From: a virus
DNA length: 20,208 bases
Reading direction: 5' to 3' (one strand)
IMG/VR virus record: IMGVR_UViG_3300037427_000570
Span: 1-20,208 of that record
This document shows positions 13,911 through 19,307 of this stretch, in pieces. The translations under genes were made by a program, and so were the position numbers. Positions within the stretch are counted from its first letter, which is position 1; every line of letters starts with the position of its first letter. The notes beneath the pieces are model-generated. The model was not told where the DNA came from and did not search any database. It saw only the letters and a list, made by a program, of their open reading frames with translations.

Positions 13911-13915
13911 GAGGT
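13909..13915 (+). promoter_or_regulatory. Perfect Shine-Dalgarno fixing the next start
   Basis: AGGAGGT, with three bases between it and ATG 13919, is the strongest ribosome site in the window. It sets the start of the 87-aa gene at 13919 rather than at in-frame TTG/ATG-like codons upstream. It suggests high expression of that small protein. Confidence 0.85.
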
Positions 13916-13918
13916 ATA

Positions 13919-14182
13919 ATGGAACTTAAGGATACATTAGTAGCAGGAGCAACAGTTCTGGCAGTAGGAACCAGTAGTGTTGTTGGTGGAAATCAAGTAA
14001 TGGATAAGGTTAATAAAGGACCTGAGAAACGTAGAGATGCTACAGTTGATCGGGTTATGGCAGAACTTACTCCTTACATAGATCAGAGAATTCAGCAATT
14101 AGTTCCTACTCGAACTGGACCTGTGGTTCCAACAACAAAAGAACCACAAATAGACTATAGAAACAATATACCTCAGAGGTAA
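13919..14182 (+). CDS. Small protein with N-terminal hydrophobic segment
   Basis: The protein has 87 residues (MELKDTLVAGATVLAVGTSS...). The first 25 residues could form a short membrane helix (TLVAGATVLAVGTSSVVGG). The rest is a basic helical region and a Pro-rich tail. The start is set by AGGAGGT. It is the third member of the coupled set 13549-15721. No family recognised. Confidence 0.72.
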   Translation: MELKDTLVAGATVLAVGTSSVVGGNQVMDKVNKGPEKRRDATVDRVMAELTPYIDQRIQQLVPTRTGPVVPTTKEPQIDYRNNIPQR

Positions 14183-14184
14183 TT

Positions 14185-14556
14185 ATGTCTGATGAAGTGA
14201 TTAATAAGATTGATGCCCAACAGAACAGTCGTATGGCTGTGTTGGAGCAGCAATTAAAAGATCTTAAAGAAGATGTGGATAGAGTTGCTCAAGAAGAGAA
14301 TGAAAGATTAAAGAGTAGGATTCGTCAACTTGAGAAGTGGGTTGCTGGTGCTGGTGCAGTTATTGCTGTTGCTGTTACTGGACTTGGTTTAGTAGAAGCA
14401 ACTGATTTTGGTTTTGCTAAGACTTCTGCACAGGTAGAAGAGCATAGAGATTATTTTAGAGATGTACTTCATCCAGCAATGGTTAGGGATAATTGGTTAG
14501 GTGAAGATTATGAAGATTTAGAAGGAGCAGAAGTTCCTGATTGGATACAAAAATGA
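14185..14556 (+). CDS. Coiled-coil membrane protein, unknown
   Basis: The 123-residue protein has a heptad-like helix at about 8-50 (NSRMAVLEQQLKDLKEDVDR, then EENERLKSRIRQLEKW), followed directly by a hydrophobic helix at about 52-70 (AGAGAVIAVAVTGLGLV) and an acidic soluble end. A coiled coil on one membrane face and a soluble domain on the other suggest an oligomeric envelope protein; spanin-like or receptor-like roles are only guesses. The next ATG overlaps its TGA. Confidence 0.72.
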   Translation: MSDEVINKIDAQQNSRMAVLEQQLKDLKEDVDRVAQEENERLKSRIRQLEKWVAGAGAVIAVAVTGLGLVEATDFGFAKTSAQVEEHRDYFRDVLHPAMVRDNWLGEDYEDLEGAEVPDWIQK

Positions 14557-14828
14557 GTCATCCTAACGGTTATACTAGAGAGATGCTCAAGGAGATCTTA
14601 GGAACTTCTTGGCCTACTATGCCTGAAGACCATGAGACTGGTAATCAGATGAGAAGAAGAAAGGGTAGGGAGATGAGAGAAGGTAAAAGACCATACCCCA
14701 CATACCCTGCAAAGAAAGTTGGTCCTCAGTTTGATGAGAATGGAAAATATATTTACCCACCAGGTTCTGGATTTAATTATATGGATAGATTAGATCCAAA
14801 TTCTGAATGGGGTGGTAAAGTATCGTGA
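14553..14828 (+). CDS. Basic Tyr/Pro-rich small protein, unknown
   Basis: From ATG 14553 (ATGA overlap with the previous stop) it is 91 residues. It is Arg/Lys-rich in the middle (MRRRKGREMREGKRPYP) and Tyr/Pro/Gly-rich at the end (PQFDENGKYIYPPGSGFNYM), with no membrane segment. A longer in-frame TTG start at 14541 is unlikely given the overlap pattern. No family recognised. Confidence 0.68.
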   Translation: MSHPNGYTREMLKEILGTSWPTMPEDHETGNQMRRRKGREMREGKRPYPTYPAKKVGPQFDENGKYIYPPGSGFNYMDRLDPNSEWGGKVS

Positions 14829-15721
14829 TTCCTTATATTAATATGCGAAATCTTAATGTACCTAATGTGGGTATTAGAGGGGTTCGTGATCTTAATTTAA
14901 GGATGGCAAGTGTCAGAAAATTAGATATACCTGAAACCCGTGTGTGGATGAATGAGACACCACAAGCACTTCCACCTGATGTTCCTGTTGTAGTTAATAT
15001 AGGTAAACCAATTGTTGATATGCCTGGTTGTGTTACTGTACACAAAGAAAATCTAAAGCAGAGATCAAAAAATAAAATGCTGGTCAATGATGACCCTAAA
15101 GGTAATATGACCTTGTGTGATTCTGGTATGCCTTCATATCAACCAGTTGATTATCAATCTCAAGGACTTACTTGGACTACTGTTGTACCAGAAGAACCTG
15201 AAGCGGATGGTGTGGATAGTGAACCACCACCTCCACCACAAACTCCTGATACACCAGGTACACCTCCAATACCTTCTACTGATAATGAAGAACCAGATTG
15301 TCCTGGACCTAAAGATCTTCGTGTAGGTGATTACTCTACAAGTGGAAATGAAAAGGTATCAGGGCATGAATTAAATGATGATAATATATGTGTTACTTTA
15401 TGGGAGGATGTAGGTTTTGTAGAGAAATATCTACCTAGTCCTCAGATTGTAACGACGACTGCGACGATTGCTGTTGTGGCGACTTCATCTGCCCTACTTG
15501 CCAAACCCCTAGCGGATCTTCTTTTGAAGGTGATAAAACCTCTTGTGAAGAAGGTTTCTGCCAAGGTAAAGAAAGCCCTTGGAAAAACCCCTTACCGCCC
15601 AACTGCTTCTGAGATAAGGACAAATCAGTATCGGGAGAAGAAGGGTTTGCTTCCAAAGAATTTTGAGAAGGATCATCAGAAGAAGATGAAGTCTGAGAAG
15701 AAGAAGGAAGAGAAGAAGTAG
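14825..15721 (+). CDS. Pro-rich membrane-anchored protein with Lys-rich tail; 3' end doubly coding
   Basis: The protein has 298 residues from GTG 14825 (GTGA overlap). Residues 1-115 look beta-rich (MIPYINMRNLNVPNVGIRGV, then PPDVPVVVNIGKPIVDMPGC). A Pro/Thr linker lies at about 135-157, an acidic stretch follows, then one hydrophobic helix at about 209-233 (TTTATIAVVATSSALLAKPL) and a basic tail ending KKKEEKK. The topology suggests a large N-terminal domain outside and a cytoplasmic tail, or a virion protein anchored in the envelope. The last 287 bases overlap a minus-strand gene. There, lysine is written 17 times AAG and 4 times AAA by my count, unlike the AAA-rich usage nearby, as expected if the opposite frame is also coding. 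Confidence 0.75.
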   Translation: MIPYINMRNLNVPNVGIRGVRDLNLRMASVRKLDIPETRVWMNETPQALPPDVPVVVNIGKPIVDMPGCVTVHKENLKQRSKNKMLVNDDPKGNMTLCDSGMPSYQPVDYQSQGLTWTTVVPEEPEADGVDSEPPPPPQTPDTPGTPPIPSTDNEEPDCPGPKDLRVGDYSTSGNEKVSGHELNDDNICVTLWEDVGFVEKYLPSPQIVTTTATIAVVATSSALLAKPLADLLLKVIKPLVKKVSAKVKKALGKTPYRPTASEIRTNQYREKKGLLPKNFEKDHQKKMKSEKKKEEKK

Positions 15722-16535
15722 TATTTCCTAACTGGTGTGTATGATCTGGAAGTGATCCAGGTCTTCCTTGTGTTACTACAACATCAGCACATATAGCAGC
15801 ATAAGGTGAATTAGGATGGAACATAATACCAGCCTTTTTAAGTTCACCACAGTTTTTAAGACGAGCAATTTCAAAATCTAATCTTTTATTTGCAACCAAT
15901 TGAGTTTGCATATCATTTTGTGCCTGTGCTGCTTGGTGGCACTGTCTTTGAAATTTTCTATTTAATGGTATGGAAAGCGTAGCAGATAAACCTAAGTTAA
16001 GACTTTGGTTTGCTTTCATATCAGTACGAACTGGTTTCTGCCAGATTTGTTCGCCAGGATTATCTGGGATACCATCAGGTCCATCTACGTCAACAGTAAT
16101 CTCCATAGGAACACCATCTTCCCACCATCTATCAGGGTTTCCATCTCCATCTACATCATATAGTGGATCGTTAGGATCACTTCTTACTGTCGTATTATAC
16201 CAAGGTTCCCAAGGATAGTTTTTTACTGTGGTAGTTGTTTCTGTTGTTTTACCTGTAAAGTCGGTCATATTATATTGTGGTTCATAATAGAAATCCTCCC
16301 AAGGATCTTTTCTACTATCTGCAAATTGTATGTATGGTGTAAGGTTAAACGTACTACCTTGACAACTAACACCACCACCATAGGTGTTAGTTATGTATGG
16401 CCCCTGAAGGACCTGTATAGCTTGGTTAGTTACCGAGCCAGATGAGTTAGCTATTGGATTTGCAGTTGCCGATACTCCACCAACGCCTTGTGCTAATGCG
16501 ACGTTAGGAGATAAAAGACTACCAATAGTTGCTAT
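15435..16535 (-). CDS. Exported protein with DxDGDG calcium-type motifs; no standard start codon
   Basis: This is the last of three minus-strand exported-protein genes. The frame is open back to an ATG at 16838, but that upstream part is the shadow of the preceding gene. A signal-peptide-like segment (YAIATIGSLLSPNVALA, then QGV) begins at the end of that gene. No in-frame ATG, GTG or TTG exists between 16838 and this segment; the natural position is ATA at 16535-16533, which overlaps the upstream TAG (ATAG). From there it is 366 residues: a Gly/Ser N-terminal domain, acidic Ca-type loops DVDGDGNPD and DVDGPDGIPD, a beta stretch QSLNLGLSATLSIPL, a helix with RLDFEIARLKNCGELKKAGI, and a Ser/Pro tail overlapping the plus-strand gene. 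I recall relatives in cyanophages. Function unknown; surface or virion adhesion is a guess. It could also be a decayed or misassembled copy. Confidence 0.62.
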   Translation of the reverse strand: MATIGSLLSPNVALAQGVGGVSATANPIANSSGSVTNQAIQVLQGPYITNTYGGGVSCQGSTFNLTPYIQFADSRKDPWEDFYYEPQYNMTDFTGKTTETTTTVKNYPWEPWYNTTVRSDPNDPLYDVDGDGNPDRWWEDGVPMEITVDVDGPDGIPDNPGEQIWQKPVRTDMKANQSLNLGLSATLSIPLNRKFQRQCHQAAQAQNDMQTQLVANKRLDFEIARLKNCGELKKAGIMFHPNSPYAAICADVVVTQGRPGSLPDHTHQLGNTTSSLPSSSQTSSSSDDPSQNSLEANPSSPDTDLSLSQKQLGGKGFFQGLSLPWQKPSSQEVLSPSKEDPLGVWQVGQMKSPQQQSSQSSLQSED

Positions 16536-16996
16536 TGCGTAAAGGTGCTTGTTGTATCTGTGACGCTTTCTATTACTGTTGTTCTTTGAATTATTGTTTG
16601 ATTTGTCATACCTGGTCCAGAATAACTTTGGGTAAATTGGAATGCCTCTCCTGGAGTTGATATTGTAAATGCTGCTGTGTTTGAGAGATCTAATGAGTCG
16701 AATGAACTCGTTACTGCTCCTGTTACTTCTCCTGTTCCATCTGCTGTTGGATTTACTGTCACCGTTGAGGTGTTCACTGTTGGGTTCAGTCTTTCTCCAT
16801 TGTTTGAGATTCCTGTCCCAGTAACTACGTATTCCCATCCTGTTCTAAAATCCACTGAATTAATAGTTTCCGTCACATTTGACGTTGTTTCTGTATGGCT
16901 AGTCATTGATCCCTGGGTAAAATTAGGGACCACGGGAACTGCTTTCGCAGCAGTTCCTGTACTAAGTAACAGTAACACCGTTAGTAGTTTCTTCAT
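16532..16996 (-). CDS. Exported beta-rich protein, unknown (154 aa)
   Basis: The protein has 154 residues with a clear Sec signal peptide (MKKLLTVLLLLSTGTAAKAV, cleavage near AKA). The mature part is Thr/Ser/Val-rich and likely all-beta: TETTSNVTETINSVDF, VVTGTGISNNGE, FTISTPGEAFQF, SYSGPGMTNQ, and an ending RTTVIESVTDTTSTFTQ. It shares style with the 175-aa gene just upstream (Thr-rich strands, then G-x-A-F-x-F-[ST]-x-S). The 14-base spacing from that gene and the four-base overlap with the gene downstream mark an operon. I recall relatives in cyanomyoviruses without function. A phage protein carrying a Sec signal must act in the periplasm, outer membrane or outside the cell. Confidence 0.8.
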   Translation of the reverse strand: MKKLLTVLLLLSTGTAAKAVPVVPNFTQGSMTSHTETTSNVTETINSVDFRTGWEYVVTGTGISNNGERLNPTVNTSTVTVNPTADGTGEVTGAVTSSFDSLDLSNTAAFTISTPGEAFQFTQSYSGPGMTNQTIIQRTTVIESVTDTTSTFTQ

Positions 16997-17010
16997 AATA
17001 TATATGAACT

Positions 17011-17538
17011 CTACTTGACGGTAATTTCTGAAACAAATTGTCCAGTAGCCGAAGTTCCAGCTCCACCAGCTGTTAAAGTAACTACACCTGCTGAAGTGAT
17101 TGTACCAGCTAATGTTCCAGCAACGCCTCCACTTTGAGTTGTAACATTACCGTATGCTGGCATGTCTGCGACAACACCTGCAGCTACGTCTACACCAGTT
17201 CCAATCGGATTTACAGCGTCACCTTGAGTGAAACTTTCTGAGAAGCTGAAAGCCGACCCTGCAGTCGTTATATTGTATGTTCCGTCAGTCATAGCAGAAG
17301 ATGCTGTAACTGATGTAGGAGCTGTTAGTCCTCCAAACACATCACTGTTACCAGATCCTACAGATATGTTGTTACCACTTACAGAATAAGTTGCTCCAAC
17401 ACGATTTGCTACTGTAGCAGCTCCATCAACATTCAGTTGAGTTGATGTAGTCAATCTATGAATTAAATCCGCATTAGCTGATGGTGCTACCACAGCACCT
17501 GTCATCAATAACATCACAATAGGTAGAAATCGTTTCAT
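17011..17538 (-). CDS. Exported beta-rich protein, unknown (175 aa)
   Basis: This is the first gene of the minus-strand trio. It encodes 175 residues with a Sec signal peptide (MKRFLPIVMLLMTGAVVAPS, cleavage near ANA before DLIHRL). The mature chain is Gly/Ser/Thr/Val/Ala-rich with few charges: QLNVDGAATVANRVGATYSV, SGNNISVGSG, YNITTAGSAFSFSESF, GGVAGTLAGTITSAGVVTLT, and a conserved-looking end TGQFVSEITVK. This is typical of a secreted beta-solenoid or beta-sandwich. I recall close relatives in cyanomyoviruses and picocyanobacteria without a known role. A degenerate late-promoter-like GCTAAATA lies 27 bases upstream. Confidence 0.8.
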   Translation of the reverse strand: MKRFLPIVMLLMTGAVVAPSANADLIHRLTTSTQLNVDGAATVANRVGATYSVSGNNISVGSGNSDVFGGLTAPTSVTASSAMTDGTYNITTAGSAFSFSESFTQGDAVNPIGTGVDVAAGVVADMPAYGNVTTQSGGVAGTLAGTITSAGVVTLTAGGAGTSATGQFVSEITVK

Positions 17539-17565
17539 ACCCTAAGTATTTCTTACGTGTAGCTT

Positions 17566-17573
17566 TATTTAGC
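17566..17573 (-). promoter_or_regulatory. Possible late promoter for the exported-protein trio
   Basis: On the minus strand the sequence is GCTAAATA (6 of 8 to TATAAATA), ending 27 bases before the ATG at 17538, the same distance as the clear late sites. The match alone is weak; position is the main support. Confidence 0.3.
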
Positions 17574-17610
17574 ATTTCGTAACCTAAAGGAAATTATTAA
17601 AATTTTATGG

Positions 17611-17616
17611 TATAAT
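17611..17616 (+). promoter_or_regulatory. Sigma70-type -10 box before the coiled-coil/talC pair
   Basis: A perfect TATAAT lies 24 bases before the ATG at 17641, in the divergent 102-base gap 17539-17640. No good TTGACA is found 16-18 bases upstream, so activity may need an activator or an extended -10. Confidence 0.5.
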
Positions 17617-17640
17617 ATATAATAAAAAATTTGGTAAAAA

Positions 17641-17895
17641 ATGACACAATCTACCACACATCAAACCCATTTAGACTCTGCAAAAGAGCAATTGCAGGGA
17701 CTTTTAAGTGAAATTCAACAATTAAATAATCAGGTTGCAACAAAAAGAGAAACTGCACTAAAGATACAGGGTGTTATTGAATATCTTGGTCAAATGATTG
17801 CTACTGAACAGCAATCAGCAGAAAATCCCTTAGATTCTATGCCAGTTTCTACTCCAGATGCTGATGAAACTGCTGTTGATACTGCACTAAGTTAG
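17641..17895 (+). CDS. Small coiled-coil protein, unknown
   Basis: The protein has 84 residues. A long heptad-patterned helix spans about 8-57 (DSAKEQLQGLLSEIQQLNNQ, VATKRETALKIQGVIEYLGQ), followed by an acidic Thr/Ser tail. I recall this short coiled-coil family in T4-like cyanophages, often near talC, without function. It ends one base before the talC start codon, so the two are probably translated together. Confidence 0.72.
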   Translation: MTQSTTHQTHLDSAKEQLQGLLSEIQQLNNQVATKRETALKIQGVIEYLGQMIATEQQSAENPLDSMPVSTPDADETAVDTALS

Positions 17896-17896
17896 T

Positions 17897-18544
17897 ATGA
17901 AAATTTTCTTAGATACTGCTGATACTACTGCTATTGAAAAAGCATATACTACAGGTATTATTGATGGTGTTACTACTAATCCAACTTTAATTAGAAAGAG
18001 TGGTAGAGATCCTGAAGAGGTATATCAACAACTAATTGATTATGGTATCAATGATATTAGTATGGAGGTAGTTGGTGATTATGGAATAATGTACGAGGAA
18101 GGTATTCGTCTTTCTCGTAAATTTGGTAAAGCATGTACTATTAAAGTTCCTTGTACTCCAGATGGTCTAAGAGTTTGTAGAGAACTATCCAGAGATCTTG
18201 TAAATGTAAATGTTACTTTGATCTTCTCTGCAGCACAGGCAATCCTTGCCGCTAAATCGGGAGCGAAGTATGTATCACCTTTCGTAGGAAGAGTTGATGA
18301 TAATTCTTTCGTTGGTATGGATCTTATAGAACAGATCTCTGACATCTATACTATTCAGAATGTTCATAAGACAGAAATCCTATCAGCATCTATTCGTGAT
18401 GTGAAGAGTGTATCTGATTCATTTGCTTCAGGTGCTCATGTAGTAACAATGCCACCATCAATCTTTGAGAAGATGTATAATCATGTTCTTACGGATAAAG
18501 GTTTGTATCTTTTTGATATGGACTGGGCACAAGTTAAGAGGTAA
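17897..18544 (+). CDS. talC: Transaldolase, TalC/fructose-6-phosphate aldolase type
   Basis: The 215-residue protein is the short form of transaldolase, moving a dihydroxyacetone unit between sugar phosphates in the pentose phosphate pathway. Visible signatures: FLDTAD at 4-9 (catalytic Asp), GVTTNPTLI at 24-32, the Schiff-base lysine K83 in TIKVPCTPDG, NVTLIFSAAQA at about 114-124 and VSPFVGRVDD at about 136-145. It is full length with no breaks. In cyanophages TalC is thought to steer carbon from the Calvin cycle toward NADPH and ribose for nucleotides, which fits the nrdAB genes at the other end of the window. It starts directly after the coiled-coil gene. Confidence 0.96.
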   Translation: MKIFLDTADTTAIEKAYTTGIIDGVTTNPTLIRKSGRDPEEVYQQLIDYGINDISMEVVGDYGIMYEEGIRLSRKFGKACTIKVPCTPDGLRVCRELSRDLVNVNVTLIFSAAQAILAAKSGAKYVSPFVGRVDDNSFVGMDLIEQISDIYTIQNVHKTEILSASIRDVKSVSDSFASGAHVVTMPPSIFEKMYNHVLTDKGLYLFDMDWAQVKR

Positions 18545-18554
18545 TAACCGACCC

Positions 18555-18589
18555 TTGACGTATAACGTAAACTTATGTTAATATAAATA
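18555..18589 (+). promoter_or_regulatory. Stacked sigma70-like and T4-late promoter for the porin-like gene
   Basis: TTGACG (18555-18560), an 18-base spacer and TAATAT (18579-18584) form a moderate sigma70-type promoter. TATAAATA (18582-18589), the exact late consensus, overlaps its -10. Both would start RNA at about 18591-18597 and leave a leader of about 115-120 bases, far longer than at the other late genes here. This suggests expression both early and late. Confidence 0.6.
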
Positions 18590-18638
18590 CATCATACAAA
18601 GGACTCGAAAGAATCGTAACCCTGCGTAGATGTAATAC

Positions 18639-18660
18639 AGTTTCCCATGTCGGGGAAACT
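18639..18660 (+). promoter_or_regulatory. Leader hairpin 1 upstream of porin-like gene
   Basis: AGTTTCCC, loop ATGTCG, GGGAAACT: an exact 8-bp stem in the 5' leader. The in-frame ATG at 18647 is in the loop and is not a likely start. No T-run follows it directly. Confidence 0.65.
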
Positions 18661-18666
18661 ATCATC

Positions 18667-18691
18667 CGCAAGGGATTTTTTAATTCTTGCG
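18667..18691 (+). promoter_or_regulatory. Leader hairpin 2 upstream of porin-like gene
   Basis: CGCAAG (18667-18672) pairs with CTTGCG (18686-18691), and GATT can extend the stem with AATT around a T-rich loop. The hairpin ends 18 bases before ATG 18710. With hairpin 1 it makes a compact structured leader that could stabilise the message or control its translation. Confidence 0.55.
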
Positions 18692-18709
18692 AGATACTTA
18701 AATACAATC

Positions 18710-19105
18710 ATGTCAATCAAATCAACAATCGCTGCTGTTGCAGCATCTCCTTTCCTTCTCGCTGGTGCAGCTTTTGCTGGTCCTTACGTGAATGTTGAAA
18801 GCAATCTCTCATATCCTGATGGAGACTACTCTGCTACTGGTACTGATATCCATCTTGGATTTGAAGGTACTGCTGGTGCGGAAGGTAAGATCGCTTACTA
18901 CGTTCAAGGTGGTCCTTCATTGAACCATGCTGATTCTACTGATGATACAGAGACAGAAATCTCTGGTAAGGTTGGTGCTTCTTATGGAGTTTCTGAAGAT
19001 CTAGGAATCTATGCAGAACTTTCTGGTGCTACTAACGGCGAAGACGCTGCTGGAGACACAGTTCGTGACTATGCTGCTAAGATCGGTGCTAAGTTCACAT
19101 TCTGA
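18710..19105 (+). CDS. Small porin-like outer-membrane beta-barrel protein
   Basis: The protein has 131 residues. A Sec signal peptide (MSIKSTIAAVAASPFLLAGA, cleavage AFA before GPYVNVE) precedes a mature chain of about 108 residues with alternating hydrophobic and polar strands (YVNVESNLSY, DIHLGFEG, AEGKIAYYVQGGPSL, TEISGKVGASYGV, LGIYAELSGA, YAAKIGAKFTF) and a C-terminal Phe, all typical of outer-membrane barrels. I recall similar porin-like proteins in cyanophages and picocyanobacteria. It is small for a pore (about six to eight strands). The start is ATG 18710; an upstream in-frame ATG (18647) lies in a hairpin and would spoil the signal peptide. Codon choice is somewhat richer in C-ending codons than in its neighbours, suggesting high expression or later acquisition. 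Confidence 0.82.
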   Translation: MSIKSTIAAVAASPFLLAGAAFAGPYVNVESNLSYPDGDYSATGTDIHLGFEGTAGAEGKIAYYVQGGPSLNHADSTDDTETEISGKVGASYGVSEDLGIYAELSGATNGEDAAGDTVRDYAAKIGAKFTF

Positions 19106-19114
19106 AAGGAATCG

Positions 19115-19131
19115 GTTGCTGAACCAGCAAC
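19115..19131 (+). other. Hairpin after the porin-like gene
   Basis: GTTGCTG, loop AAC, CAGCAAC form an exact 7-bp stem ten bases after the stop codon, without a T-run. It may protect the 3' end of the message ahead of the terminator at 19170. Confidence 0.5.
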
Positions 19132-19169
19132 AGAAGAACTCTAAATAATAACGAGTTCGAGATGGATCA

Positions 19170-19199
19170 GACCTCCTACATTGTAGGGGGTCTTTTTTT
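19170..19199 (+). terminator. Intrinsic terminator after the porin-like gene
   Basis: GACCTCCTAC, loop ATT, GTAGGGGGTC form a 10-bp stem with one G-T wobble, followed by a run of seven T. This is the clearest rho-independent terminator in the window and separates the porin unit from amt. Confidence 0.93.
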
Positions 19200-19204
19200 A
19201 TGTC

Positions 19205-19220
19205 TGTATATCTTAATACA
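19205..19220 (+). promoter_or_regulatory. Perfect NtcA-type binding site upstream of amt
   Basis: TGTA, eight bases, TACA (19205-19220) is the full palindromic consensus (GTA-N8-TAC) for NtcA, the cyanobacterial nitrogen regulator that responds to 2-oxoglutarate. It begins six bases after the terminator's T-run. The nearest TATAAT starts 28 bases after the TAC, against the usual 20-24, so the geometry is slightly long. A second element, TGTA-N9-TACA (19246-19262), is off by one base. Confidence 0.62.
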
Positions 19221-19247
19221 ATTTGGTAGCAAAAAATACAAAAACTG

Positions 19248-19282
19248 TATAATACTGATACAAAAAAATAATGTGTTATAAT
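19248..19282 (+). promoter_or_regulatory. Two TATAAT boxes before amt
   Basis: Perfect TATAAT hexamers lie at 19248-19253 and 19277-19282. Neither has a good TTGACA at -35, as expected for activator-dependent promoters. The second is 25 bases before ATG 19308. Confidence 0.6.
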
Positions 19283-19307
19283 ATACTATAGTTTAAAAGG
19301 TATGTTT

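Noticed and set aside
16536-16838. N-terminal extension of the third exported protein to ATG 16838
   Set aside because: The extension is Arg/Asn/Ser-rich shadow coding of the 154-aa gene and would bury the signal peptide 100 residues inside.
18647-18709. Upstream in-frame ATG for the porin-like gene
   Set aside because: It lies in the loop of a perfect hairpin, has no ribosome site, and would put 21 residues before a textbook signal peptide.
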